A stretch of 64,000 nt of DNA, from contig NZ_CP104307.1 of the NCBI RefSeq assembly GCF_025252405.1, positions 4,464,001 through 4,528,000 of the forward strand, read 5' to 3'. The DNA is from Flavobacterium sp. TR2 (lineage in GTDB: Bacteria > Bacteroidota > Bacteroidia > Flavobacteriales > Flavobacteriaceae). Both the position numbers and the translations under genes were made by a program. Within the stretch, counting starts at the first letter, position 1, and each line of letters begins with the position of its first letter. Shown in pieces: positions 45,850-54,926 of this stretch. The notes under the pieces were generated by a model. The model did no database searches. It was given only the letters and a program-made list of their open reading frames with translations, and had not been told where the DNA came from.

Positions 45850-46815
45850 TTATTTTTTATCAGTTGAGTTTGTTTCTTCAGTTGGTGCTACGTATGGTTT
45901 ATTTTTCTTTCCAAAAAGAGAAACGTTTACGTAACGAGTTGGGTAAAGACGAAGATCCTGCAATAACAATTCTAGCTCTTTTGAAGTTTTAGTCAAGTTA
46001 TTGTATAATGCTTCATCATTTAATATTTTTCCTGCTGTTCCTTTTCCAGAATTCAAATTAGACATTAAAACATCTACTTTAGCCAAAGTCTGGTTCAAGT
46101 TACGAACTGTTTTACCTAAATCTGCTTTGTTTAATGAATCTGAAATTTTGTTGAAATTGCTAGACATTTTATTAAAGTTTGATACAACTCCATTAATCTG
46201 TCCTTTATTGGTATCCAAAATATTGTTTAGACTTCCAGAAGCTTTATGAAACTGTGACATTGTCTGGCTTAACTCAGCAATTGTTTTCTTTAGATTTTCT
46301 TGAGTATTTTTGTCTAAAGTATTATTCAATCCGCTAACTAAAACATCAATGTTCAAAAGCATTTTTTCAAGCTTCTGCTGGATTGGCTCAATTTTTCCAC
46401 CTAACGATTCTGTCAATCCTAATTCTACAGTCGAAACTAATTTTTGTCCGTCTTCTGCCAATTCCTTATCAGCAAAATTTGGAATAATTTTAATTTGTTT
46501 CCCTCCAATCAAACTTGGAGAATAAATAGAAGCTGTGCTCGTTTTTGAGATTGGAAAATCTGTTTTAAGCTGAAGCTCAACTAATAATTTTCCTGTAACT
46601 TCATCAATTGTAATTTTATTTACTTTACCAATCGCAAGCCCGTTAAGCGTTACTGGCGCTGATGGTGATAAATCTTCAACATTATCATATTCGGCATATA
46701 ATATTGTATAATTAGTAAAAAGGTCTCTTCCCTTTAAAAAACTATATCCCCAGATAAATAGTAGAATGGATGCGATGACTAAAATAGCCGTTTTAATTTC
46801 TCTTGTTAGTTTCAA
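45850..46815 (-). CDS. MlaD-family (MCE) lipid-transport protein
   Basis: A protein of 321 residues. N-terminal membrane helix (about 8-24), MCE domain (about 37-115, with APVTLNGLAIGKVNKI), then a long helical tail (about 150-290) expected to form a tunnel in a hexamer. MCE proteins shuttle phospholipids between the membranes; the Mla ATPase and permease are not in this window. The start is TTG at 46815: no ATG is in frame upstream, and a -7 box lies 18 bp before it. Confidence 0.9.
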   Translation of the reverse strand: MKLTREIKTAILVIASILLFIWGYSFLKGRDLFTNYTILYAEYDNVEDLSPSAPVTLNGLAIGKVNKITIDEVTGKLLVELQLKTDFPISKTSTASIYSPSLIGGKQIKIIPNFADKELAEDGQKLVSTVELGLTESLGGKIEPIQQKLEKMLLNIDVLVSGLNNTLDKNTQENLKKTIAELSQTMSQFHKASGSLNNILDTNKGQINGVVSNFNKMSSNFNKISDSLNKADLGKTVRNLNQTLAKVDVLMSNLNSGKGTAGKILNDEALYNNLTKTSKELELLLQDLRLYPTRYVNVSLFGKKNKPYVAPTEETNSTDKK

Positions 46816-46832
46816 AATTCTAAGTGTTTGTA

Positions 46833-46840
46833 CAAAATTA
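46833..46840 (-). promoter_or_regulatory. Promoter -7 box of the MCE gene
   Basis: TAATTTTG on the minus strand fits TAnnTTTG, 18 bp upstream of the TTG start, so the 5' UTR would be about 10 nt. No -33 TTG at proper spacing. Confidence 0.45.
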
Positions 46841-46865
46841 ATATAAATATTCGAACTTGCGCTTA

Positions 46866-47990
46866 TTATTTAATCGCGTCCTGAATACTGATTTTTTCGC
46901 CATCTTTAGTAGCCACTAAAAAGGCAGCGCCATATCCTTTGCTTTTAGCTTCTTGCAGGTATTTTTGTGCGGTTTCGTAACTTGGCGTTTCTTCATAGAA
47001 ATATTTGTAAATATTATTTTCATATGCCATAGTTACATTTTTAAGTCCTTTAAAGTTTTTAGGCTCTAAAGGTGTTTTCTTGATGCTTGCAATAAGCTGC
47101 ACTTTAAAAAAAGTTCCTTTTGGCGCATTTTTCACAACAGCAACTGGAGCAGTTGTTTTTGGTTTTGCCTTAGTTGAAGTATCTCTTATGGGCCGACTAT
47201 CCTCTGATTCAGTTCCTGAACCAAAGTATTCTCTTTTATAGCTTAAAATAGCCTCTGCAATTGCTCTTGCAATATCATCCTGACCTTCTTCTGAATTTAG
47301 AATATTTCCTTCTGTTGGATTAGAAACAAATCCTGTTTCAACCAAAACGCGAGGCATATAGGCTTTATGAAGTACCATAAAAGGGGCTTGTTTTACACCT
47401 CCATGACGAAGTTTTTTTCCTAACTTCTCAAAGTTTTCTTCAATTTTGGTAGCAAGTGTGATGCTGTTATCTAAATATTCTTCCTGCATCAAGGTCATAC
47501 CAATCATCGATTCTGGAGAATTTGGATCGTAACCTTCATATTTGCGTTTATAGTCTTTCTCTAATGTAATTACAGAGTTCTCTTTTTTCGCAGCTTCAAG
47601 GTTTGATGCTACTTTACTTAAACCCATTACATAAGTTTCGGTTCCGTCGGCTGCAGTATTTTTATTGGCGTTACAGTGAATTGAGACAAAAATATTTGAA
47701 TTCGCTCTGTTTGCAATATTGGCTCTTTCGACCAAATCAACAAAAACATCTGTTTTACGAGTATAGATTACATTAACATTTGGATTTAGCTCTAAAATTT
47801 TCCCTACTTTCAAAACAATAGCTAAAGCAATATTTTTTTCTATCCGCCCACTATAAACAGCTCCAAAGTCATGATCTCCATGTCCAGCATCTAGTGTTAC
47901 CTTAAACACATTTGACTGGCTATGAGCACAAAAGGACGATATCATTAGAAATAAAGCAAATATTACTTTAAATTTGTTAATTCTATTCAT
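46866..47990 (-). CDS. N-acetylmuramoyl-L-alanine amidase with C-terminal SPOR-like domain
   Basis: A protein of 374 residues (ATG at 47990; a longer TTG frame is unlikely). Signal peptide (to about 25). Amidase_3 domain (about 28-250): DAGHGDHD, GRIEKN, SIHCNAN and VETGFVSN supply zinc ligands and the catalytic Glu. The C-terminal part (about 295-374; FKVQLIASIKK start) resembles a SPOR domain that binds denuded glycan at the septum. Cuts peptide stems during cell separation. Divergent from lptD. Confidence 0.9.
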   Translation of the reverse strand: MNRINKFKVIFALFLMISSFCAHSQSNVFKVTLDAGHGDHDFGAVYSGRIEKNIALAIVLKVGKILELNPNVNVIYTRKTDVFVDLVERANIANRANSNIFVSIHCNANKNTAADGTETYVMGLSKVASNLEAAKKENSVITLEKDYKRKYEGYDPNSPESMIGMTLMQEEYLDNSITLATKIEENFEKLGKKLRHGGVKQAPFMVLHKAYMPRVLVETGFVSNPTEGNILNSEEGQDDIARAIAEAILSYKREYFGSGTESEDSRPIRDTSTKAKPKTTAPVAVVKNAPKGTFFKVQLIASIKKTPLEPKNFKGLKNVTMAYENNIYKYFYEETPSYETAQKYLQEAKSKGYGAAFLVATKDGEKISIQDAIK

Positions 47991-48044
47991 AAATCTAAAA
48001 GTTAATTTTAATAAAACACGGCTGTTATAATTTTTAGAATTGAT

Positions 48045-48052
48045 TATTTTTG
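48045..48052 (+). promoter_or_regulatory. Promoter -7 box of lptD
   Basis: TATTTTTG matches TAnnTTTG. The predicted start of transcription (about 48059) lies downstream of the longest frame's TTG at 48040, so that codon cannot be the start. Confidence 0.45.
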
Positions 48053-48072
48053 CCAAAAAATTATATGTAAGT

Positions 48073-50775
48073 TTGACGTGTCAAAAAACAAGCCATAATT
48101 TTACAAAAATAGCATTTAAACCTTTGCATACAAACTTATTTAATATCGTTTTAATATCATTTTTCCTAACTATAGGTTGTGGTAATTTATATTCGCAAGA
48201 AATAAAAAACAAAAAAAAGCCTTTACCTGCTGTAAAACAAACAGATAAAGAAAATACTGCGATTACAGATACCATAAAACTAGATACTGTAAAACCCAAA
48301 AAGACTTTTTTGGACGGAAAAGTTAGATATAAAGCCAAAGATTATGCTAAAATTGACCAGAAAAAAAAGCTGATCACTTTATATAATGAAGCTGAATTAT
48401 ACTATAAAGACGTAGAATTAAAATCGGGTATAATTGTACTTAATTACGAAAAAGATGAAGTTTATGCTGGAAGGATTAAAGATTCTGCTGGAGTTTTAAC
48501 GCAATATCCTAACTTTAAACAAGGGGCAAGCGAGGTACAGCCAGACTCTATCCGATTTAACTTTAAAACTAAAAAAGCCTTAATCTACAACTCTAGAACA
48601 GAACAAGGCGAATTTAAAATTAAAGCCGCTGTCACCAAAAAGGAAAACGATTCGGTTTACTTTTTGAAAGGCGCACGTTTTACAACTTCAACAGATGTCG
48701 ATCATCCTGAATACTATTTTCAGACTAGTAAAGTTAAATTTATACCTGGCAAAAAAGTAATTACCGGTTTGACCAATATGGTAATTGCTGATGTTCCTAC
48801 TCCACTGGCGTTGCCTTTCGCTTACTTTCCAATGAGTCAGGAAAAGAGTGTTTCAGGTATTATCATTCCAAGCTACAACGACTCTAATACGCGAGGATTT
48901 TCGCTTCAAAACGGAGGTTATTACTTTGCGCTAAGCGATAATTACGACTTGACTGTACTGGGAGATTATTATACCAATGGAAGTTACGCCATGCGATTCG
49001 AGTCGGCTTATGCAAAACGATATAAATACAGAGGAAATGTAAACGTTCGTTTTGAGAACTTAATCAGCAGCGAACGCGGTTATCCTGATTACTCAAAACA
49101 AAGCATTTACAATATTCAATGGTCACATTCTAAAGACACAAAATCAAATCCGAACTCTACTTTCTCTGCTTCTGTAAACATGGGTAGCAGTAAGTATTTC
49201 AAACAGTCTATCAACCAAGCTAATATTGGATCGAACTTAAATAACACATTAAGTTCTTCTATTTCATACAATAAAACTTTTAATACCATTCCTGGGTCCC
49301 GTATTTCGTTATCTGCAACCCATAGCCAGAATACGCAGACAGAAGACATCATTATGACACTTCCGTCTTTACAGGGAAGTATTGACCGTGTTTATCCTTT
49401 TGTTGGAAAAGATGGCGTAAAGAAGGGATTAATAAAGAATATCAACTTGCAATATAACGTCAGCGGTAAAAACTATTTCAAAACAAAAGATTCGTTGTTC
49501 TTCAAACCTCAGATGTTTGACGATGCGCAATTAGGATTACAGCAGACAATTCCATTGAGCACTAACTTTAAGATTTTCAAGTATTTTAGTGCTGGAGCAT
49601 CTACAACTTATCAGGAAACATGGGTTAATAAGACCATTCAGAAAGTTTACGACCCTACTACGGCCCAAACCATCAACAAAACAGTAAATGGTTTTGACGC
49701 TTTCAGAACTTACAATTTCAGCACCAATCTAGGAACGACCATCTACGGGACTTTCAATTTTGGAGATGACAAAAAAATTCAATCTATCCGACACGTCATG
49801 CGTCCAAGCATAACGTATGCTTATACGCCAAGTTTTGAAAAGTACTATGATACTTATGCAGTAGATGCATCTGGAAGAATCACTTCTGAATACACGAGAT
49901 TCGAAAACGGATTATATGGCGCTCCTGGAAAAGAAAATTCCAACATTGTAGGTTTTGCTTTGAGCAACACATTTGAAGCAAAAGTTAGAGACCGCGACAG
50001 CACAAAAACAGAGCCTAAAAAAATAATGCTGCTAAACAACTTAAACTTCAGCACGAGCTACAATTTCAATGCTGACGGTAAATCGACGTTTGGATGGCAG
50101 CCTGTATTAGTTAGCGGTGGAACGCAGTTTTTTGACAATAAAATGAATATGAACTTTGGCGCAACATTAGATCCATATGCGATTGATAATGGCGGTAACA
50201 AAATTGACAAATTCAACATTGACAACGGCGGAAGTTTATTTAGAATGACAAGTGCAAACGTGACAGTGAATTACTCATTTTCGAATAAAGGAACTGGAAA
50301 AGAAAAGGAAAAGAACACCCAAAGTCAGCGGAACGGAGGGCGAAACGATGACTTGTTTGGTACCAATACAGACTTAAACGACAGCCGAAATAGCCAATTT
50401 GCCAATGAACCTGAAAGAGAGGATGCCATTACGGAATTTTTTAATTCTAAAGTTCCGTGGGATATGACTCTCGCCTATTCGTTAACGTATTCAAATGTCA
50501 AACGAGAGAATACTATTTCTGGAAACTCTATCATGGTTTCTATTAACACTGACCTTACTCCAAAATGGAAAGCAGGGGTTTCAACGGGTTACGATTTTGT
50601 GCAAAAAGGAGTCACCTTTACTCAATTCCGTTTTGAAAGAGATTTATTGAGCTGGAGAATGGCTTTCAACTGGCAGCCATTAGGAACAAATTCGAACTGG
50701 AACTTCTTCATCGGAATTAAATCTGGTATGCTTAGTGACATCAAATGGAACAAACGCAGCGTTTCAAATAGATAA
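48073..50775 (+). CDS. lptD: LPS-assembly outer-membrane protein LptD
   Basis: A protein of about 900 residues. N-terminal hydrophobic segment (signal, ending near LYSQE), a periplasmic OstA/jelly-roll domain (about 60-200) with repeated beta strands, and a large barrel (about 220-900). It inserts LPS into the outer leaflet with LptE. No ATG opens the frame: TTG at 48073 (before TCQKTSHN) is my best start, TTG 48124 is an alternative. It is divergent from the amidase gene. Confidence 0.88.
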   Translation: MTCQKTSHNFTKIAFKPLHTNLFNIVLISFFLTIGCGNLYSQEIKNKKKPLPAVKQTDKENTAITDTIKLDTVKPKKTFLDGKVRYKAKDYAKIDQKKKLITLYNEAELYYKDVELKSGIIVLNYEKDEVYAGRIKDSAGVLTQYPNFKQGASEVQPDSIRFNFKTKKALIYNSRTEQGEFKIKAAVTKKENDSVYFLKGARFTTSTDVDHPEYYFQTSKVKFIPGKKVITGLTNMVIADVPTPLALPFAYFPMSQEKSVSGIIIPSYNDSNTRGFSLQNGGYYFALSDNYDLTVLGDYYTNGSYAMRFESAYAKRYKYRGNVNVRFENLISSERGYPDYSKQSIYNIQWSHSKDTKSNPNSTFSASVNMGSSKYFKQSINQANIGSNLNNTLSSSISYNKTFNTIPGSRISLSATHSQNTQTEDIIMTLPSLQGSIDRVYPFVGKDGVKKGLIKNINLQYNVSGKNYFKTKDSLFFKPQMFDDAQLGLQQTIPLSTNFKIFKYFSAGASTTYQETWVNKTIQKVYDPTTAQTINKTVNGFDAFRTYNFSTNLGTTIYGTFNFGDDKKIQSIRHVMRPSITYAYTPSFEKYYDTYAVDASGRITSEYTRFENGLYGAPGKENSNIVGFALSNTFEAKVRDRDSTKTEPKKIMLLNNLNFSTSYNFNADGKSTFGWQPVLVSGGTQFFDNKMNMNFGATLDPYAIDNGGNKIDKFNIDNGGSLFRMTSANVTVNYSFSNKGTGKEKEKNTQSQRNGGRNDDLFGTNTDLNDSRNSQFANEPEREDAITEFFNSKVPWDMTLAYSLTYSNVKRENTISGNSIMVSINTDLTPKWKAGVSTGYDFVQKGVTFTQFRFERDLLSWRMAFNWQPLGTNSNWNFFIGIKSGMLSDIKWNKRSVSNR

Positions 50776-50803
50776 ACTACTTTCGAATCAAAATAATTTC
50801 ATT

Positions 50804-51184
50804 ATGAAAAAAATAATTTTTACCGAGAAAGCTCCGGCTCCAATCGGACCTTATAATCAAGCCGTATTATCTGGAAACACACTTTATGCTTCTGGGCAGA
50901 TTGCAATCGATCCTGAATCAGGAGAATTGATTACAGACAACATTAATGATGAGACTACTCAAGTGATGAAAAACATTGCTGCTATTCTTGAAGCTGCAGG
51001 GATGACATTTGAGAACGTTGTAAAGTCAACTATTTTCATCATGGACATGAATAACTTTGGTGCAATAAATACCGTTTACGGTTCTTATTTTAACGAAAAA
51101 ACCGCTCCAGCTCGTGAAACGGTTCAAGTGGCTTGTCTGCCAAAAAATGTTAATGTAGAAATTTCTATAATTGCTGTTCAATAG
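50804..51184 (+). CDS. ridA: RidA enamine/imine deaminase
   Basis: A protein of 126 residues from ATG at 50804. A YjgF/RidA signature (APAPIGPYNQAV at the front, late CLPKNVNVEISIIAV) and Arg near 110 (ARETVQVACLP) for the substrate carboxylate. It hydrolyses 2-aminoacrylate from PLP enzymes. 28 bp after lptD on the same strand. Its 3' end overlaps the converging mgsA gene by 20 bp. Confidence 0.93.
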   Translation: MKKIIFTEKAPAPIGPYNQAVLSGNTLYASGQIAIDPESGELITDNINDETTQVMKNIAAILEAAGMTFENVVKSTIFIMDMNNFGAINTVYGSYFNEKTAPARETVQVACLPKNVNVEISIIAVQ

Positions 51185-51539
51185 CATCTAATAATAATTG
51201 TGCCGTTGCTTCATTGGTTGCCAGCGGCACATTATGCACATCACAAACACGGATTAGCATATTGATATCTGCTTCATGCGGATGGCTTGACAAAGGATCT
51301 TTAAAAAAGAAAACCATCTGCGTAATTCCTTCTGCAACTCTTCCCGCAATTTGCGCATCGCCTCCAAGAGGTCCAGAAAGCATTCTCTGAGTTTTAAATC
51401 CAGCAGCTTCAGCTTTTCCTCCCGTAGTACCAGTACCAATAAGCCTTATTTTTTCATTGTGCAAAACAGCCTCATTTTTGATTAAGAAATCAATCAAATC
51501 AGCTTTTTTGCCATCATGAGCAATAATGGCAATTTCCAT
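51165..51539 (-). CDS. mgsA: Methylglyoxal synthase
   Basis: Turns dihydroxyacetone-P into methylglyoxal and phosphate, a bypass when phosphorylated sugars build up. 124 residues from ATG at 51539 (a longer frame with upstream ATGs overlaps the kinase gene). Visible: AHDGKKADL at the front, GTGTTGG, SGPLGGDAQIAG and FFKDPLSSHPHEADI, which hold the phosphate site and catalytic Asp. It lies 10 bp after the sugar kinase gene on the same strand. Confidence 0.92.
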   Translation of the reverse strand: MEIAIIAHDGKKADLIDFLIKNEAVLHNEKIRLIGTGTTGGKAEAAGFKTQRMLSGPLGGDAQIAGRVAEGITQMVFFFKDPLSSHPHEADINMLIRVCDVHNVPLATNEATAQLLLDAIEQQL

Positions 51540-51549
51540 AAAACCAGAA

Positions 51550-52401
51550 CTATTGATTAGCGACATGATAAGCAATTAATCCGTCAATTGGTCTTCTTAA
51601 AACGTTACCCAATTGAAGTTCATATTTATTAAATGTCTCTTGCAACTCATCTTTCAAATAAAATGCAATAGAACCAACAAAATGTACAGGAACTTCTTTG
51701 CAATTGTCAAATTGTTTGATGTAATTCTTAACGAAAGACTTCATTCCTTTGAAAATGATTTTTCTGCAGAACTCTGTGTCTTTATGCTTAATTAAAAACT
51801 TAGCGTAAGTTGCCAAATAAGCATTTGGGTTTGGCTCTTTATATAATTTATTTTTAATAAAATCCGGATCAACGTCGTACTCTTTTTCAAGTTCAACAGC
51901 CAATTCTTTAGGCATTTTATTAAAATAGTATTTTCTAATTAATTCTTTTCCAAAAACATTTCCACTGCAATCATCCATAACAATGTATCCTAATGATTGC
52001 ACTTTTTGATGCAATGTTTTTCCATCAAAATAACTGCAGTTAGAACCTGTTCCTAAGATGCTAACGATTGCTTCTTCTCCTTTTGGAGTTGTTGCATAAA
52101 CAGCAGCATAAGTGTCTTCTTGAACGTCTACAATTGCGTTAGAAAAATATTCTTGAAAAATTTGTTTCAACCACTCTTTCATTCTGTCAGTACCGCAGCC
52201 GGCACCATAAAAGAATAAATGCGTAGCATTTTTTTTATTTTGTAAGATGTCAAAACGGTCATTTAATCTTTCGATGATTTCTGGCTCGTCTAGAATTTCA
52301 GGATTTAATCCTAAAGTTTGTGTTGTGAATAATACTTTTCCATTATCATCTATTGCAATCCAATCGGCTTTAGTAGATCCACTGTCAACTATTAATTTCA
52401 T
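51550..52401 (-). CDS. BadF/BcrA-family ATPase, N-acetylglucosamine kinase-like
   Basis: A protein of 283 residues, actin-like ATPase fold: DSGSTKADW (phosphate 1), ILGTGSNCSY (about 116-125) and DDCSGNVFGKELI, and a late VGSIAFYL. Similar proteins act as GlcNAc or MurNAc kinases (NAGK-like). With GlcNAc made by the chitin locus it could supply GlcNAc-6-P. Followed 10 bp later by mgsA. Sugar specificity is not proven by sequence. ATG start. Confidence 0.8.
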   Translation of the reverse strand: MKLIVDSGSTKADWIAIDDNGKVLFTTQTLGLNPEILDEPEIIERLNDRFDILQNKKNATHLFFYGAGCGTDRMKEWLKQIFQEYFSNAIVDVQEDTYAAVYATTPKGEEAIVSILGTGSNCSYFDGKTLHQKVQSLGYIVMDDCSGNVFGKELIRKYYFNKMPKELAVELEKEYDVDPDFIKNKLYKEPNPNAYLATYAKFLIKHKDTEFCRKIIFKGMKSFVKNYIKQFDNCKEVPVHFVGSIAFYLKDELQETFNKYELQLGNVLRRPIDGLIAYHVANQ

Positions 52402-52484
52402 TTGTTTCGTTTTTGGAATTAGGTTTTTCTATTTTTAATTCAAAAGTGTGTTTTTTACATTAATCATAGAGGTAACAAAATAAG

Positions 52485-52516
52485 AAAATCCCGTTATTGT
52501 AAGGTAACGGGATTTT
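52485..52516 (-). terminator. Terminator of gap
   Basis: AAAATCCCGTTA (52485-52496) and TAACGGGATTTT (52505-52516), 8-nt loop. It lies between the gap stop and the sugar kinase start and so separates the two transcripts. Confidence 0.8.
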
Positions 52517-52530
52517 GCAAAAATATATTA

Positions 52531-53568
<1,038 letters not shown>

Positions 53569-53630
53569 CTATTTCAAAGTCTAATTTCCTCACAATAAAC
53601 TTCTTTTCTTTTTTAAACTTTTTATATTGT

Positions 53631-54617
53631 CTATGTAGACATAATGTCTGACACTCTTAACAATTCTCTATCAATTTCTGATTTTCCTTTGATAGCTTGC
53701 TCAAGCGGAGTTAAAACCACTTTATCTTCACGAAGTCCAACCATATAATTGGATTTTCCTTCTATTAAAGATTCTACTGCTTTTACTCCCAAACGGCTTG
53801 CTAAAACACGGTCAAAACAAGACGGAGAACCACCACGCTGCATATGTCCTAAAACAGAAACTCGTACATCGTATTCTGGAAGGTTGGCTTCAACATAATC
53901 TTTTAATTCGAATACGTTTTTACCTATCTTATCTCCCTCAGCAATAACAACTATACTAGATGATTTTCCTGACGCTTTACTTTTTTGAAGCGAATCTAAA
54001 AGACGATCTAAACCTAAATCTTCTTCAGGAATAAGGATTTCTTCTGCTCCTGCACCAATACCTGCATTAAGAGCAATATGACCAGCATCTCTACCCATAA
54101 CCTCTACAAAGAAAAGACGGTTATGAGAACTCGCTGTGTCTCTAATTTTATCGATACAGTCTACAACAGTATTTAAAGCTGTATCATACCCTAAAGTAAA
54201 ACTTGTACCATAAATATCATTATCAATTGTACCTGGAATTCCCATTACTGGAAAACCAAATTCTGAATTAAAAATTAATCCTCCGGTAAAACTTCCGTCA
54301 CCACCAATAACAACCAAAGCATCAACACCAGCCTTAACAAGATTCTCGTGTGCTTTTTTTCTACCTTCTGGCGTTCTAAACTCAACTGAACGAGCCGATT
54401 TTAAGATCGTTCCACCTTTGTTTACAATATTATTTACGCTACGTGGTCCCATCTCTTTGAAGTCACCCTCAATCATTCCCTGGTACCCTCTATAAATTCC
54501 GATGCATTCTATATTATGATATGCGCAAGTTCGAACAACTGATCGTATTGCAGCATTCATTCCAGGTGAATCTCCTCCTGAGGTAAGAACACCTACTTTT
54601 TTTATTGTTTTTGGCAT
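53631..54617 (-). CDS. pfkA: 6-phosphofructokinase
   Basis: A protein of 328 residues, ATP-type PfkA. GVLTSGGDSPGMNAAIR opens it; VVIGGDGSFTGG binds ATP; GTIDNDI holds the catalytic Asp; EVMGRDAGHIALNAG follows. Phosphorylates fructose-6-P. Upstream of gap on the same strand. ATG start. It uses fructose-6-P from NagB and the aldolase. Confidence 0.97.
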   Translation of the reverse strand: MPKTIKKVGVLTSGGDSPGMNAAIRSVVRTCAYHNIECIGIYRGYQGMIEGDFKEMGPRSVNNIVNKGGTILKSARSVEFRTPEGRKKAHENLVKAGVDALVVIGGDGSFTGGLIFNSEFGFPVMGIPGTIDNDIYGTSFTLGYDTALNTVVDCIDKIRDTASSHNRLFFVEVMGRDAGHIALNAGIGAGAEEILIPEEDLGLDRLLDSLQKSKASGKSSSIVVIAEGDKIGKNVFELKDYVEANLPEYDVRVSVLGHMQRGGSPSCFDRVLASRLGVKAVESLIEGKSNYMVGLREDKVVLTPLEQAIKGKSEIDRELLRVSDIMST

Positions 54618-54926
54618 TATTTAAGTATTAAAGTGTAAAATTAGCAAACATTCAGCACTTTTCGGGTTACGATTATCATAAATTAATAAAATCTGTTAAA
54701 TTCAAACGTTTTCGTTAATAAGTTTTTTCTAGGAAAAAATTTCATTAAAAATAATAAAACGCTAATTTTTTAATTAAATCGTCAAAATTAACAATACCCT
54801 GATGAAGTGTTATAAAAATCAGAATTTCCCGCTCACATGGAAAATTTTAAAAGAGTGCTTAAATTTAGCACAAAAAAAACCATTATGAGAATAATGGTTT
54901 TATAAAAGGCTATTTTTAACAAAGTG
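54618..54926. other. 309-bp gap upstream of pfkA
   Basis: An AT-rich stretch between the leftward tamB stop and the leftward pfkA start. It holds the tamB terminator (54870-54900) and presumably the pfkA promoter; the only near -7 box on the minus strand is TAATTTTA (54643-54636), one mismatch. No gene is seen. Confidence 0.5.
54870..54900 (-). terminator. Terminator of tamB
   Basis: AAACCATTAT...AATAATGGTTT stem (54877-54900) followed on the minus strand by eight T. It lies about 27 bp past the tamB stop. Confidence 0.75.
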
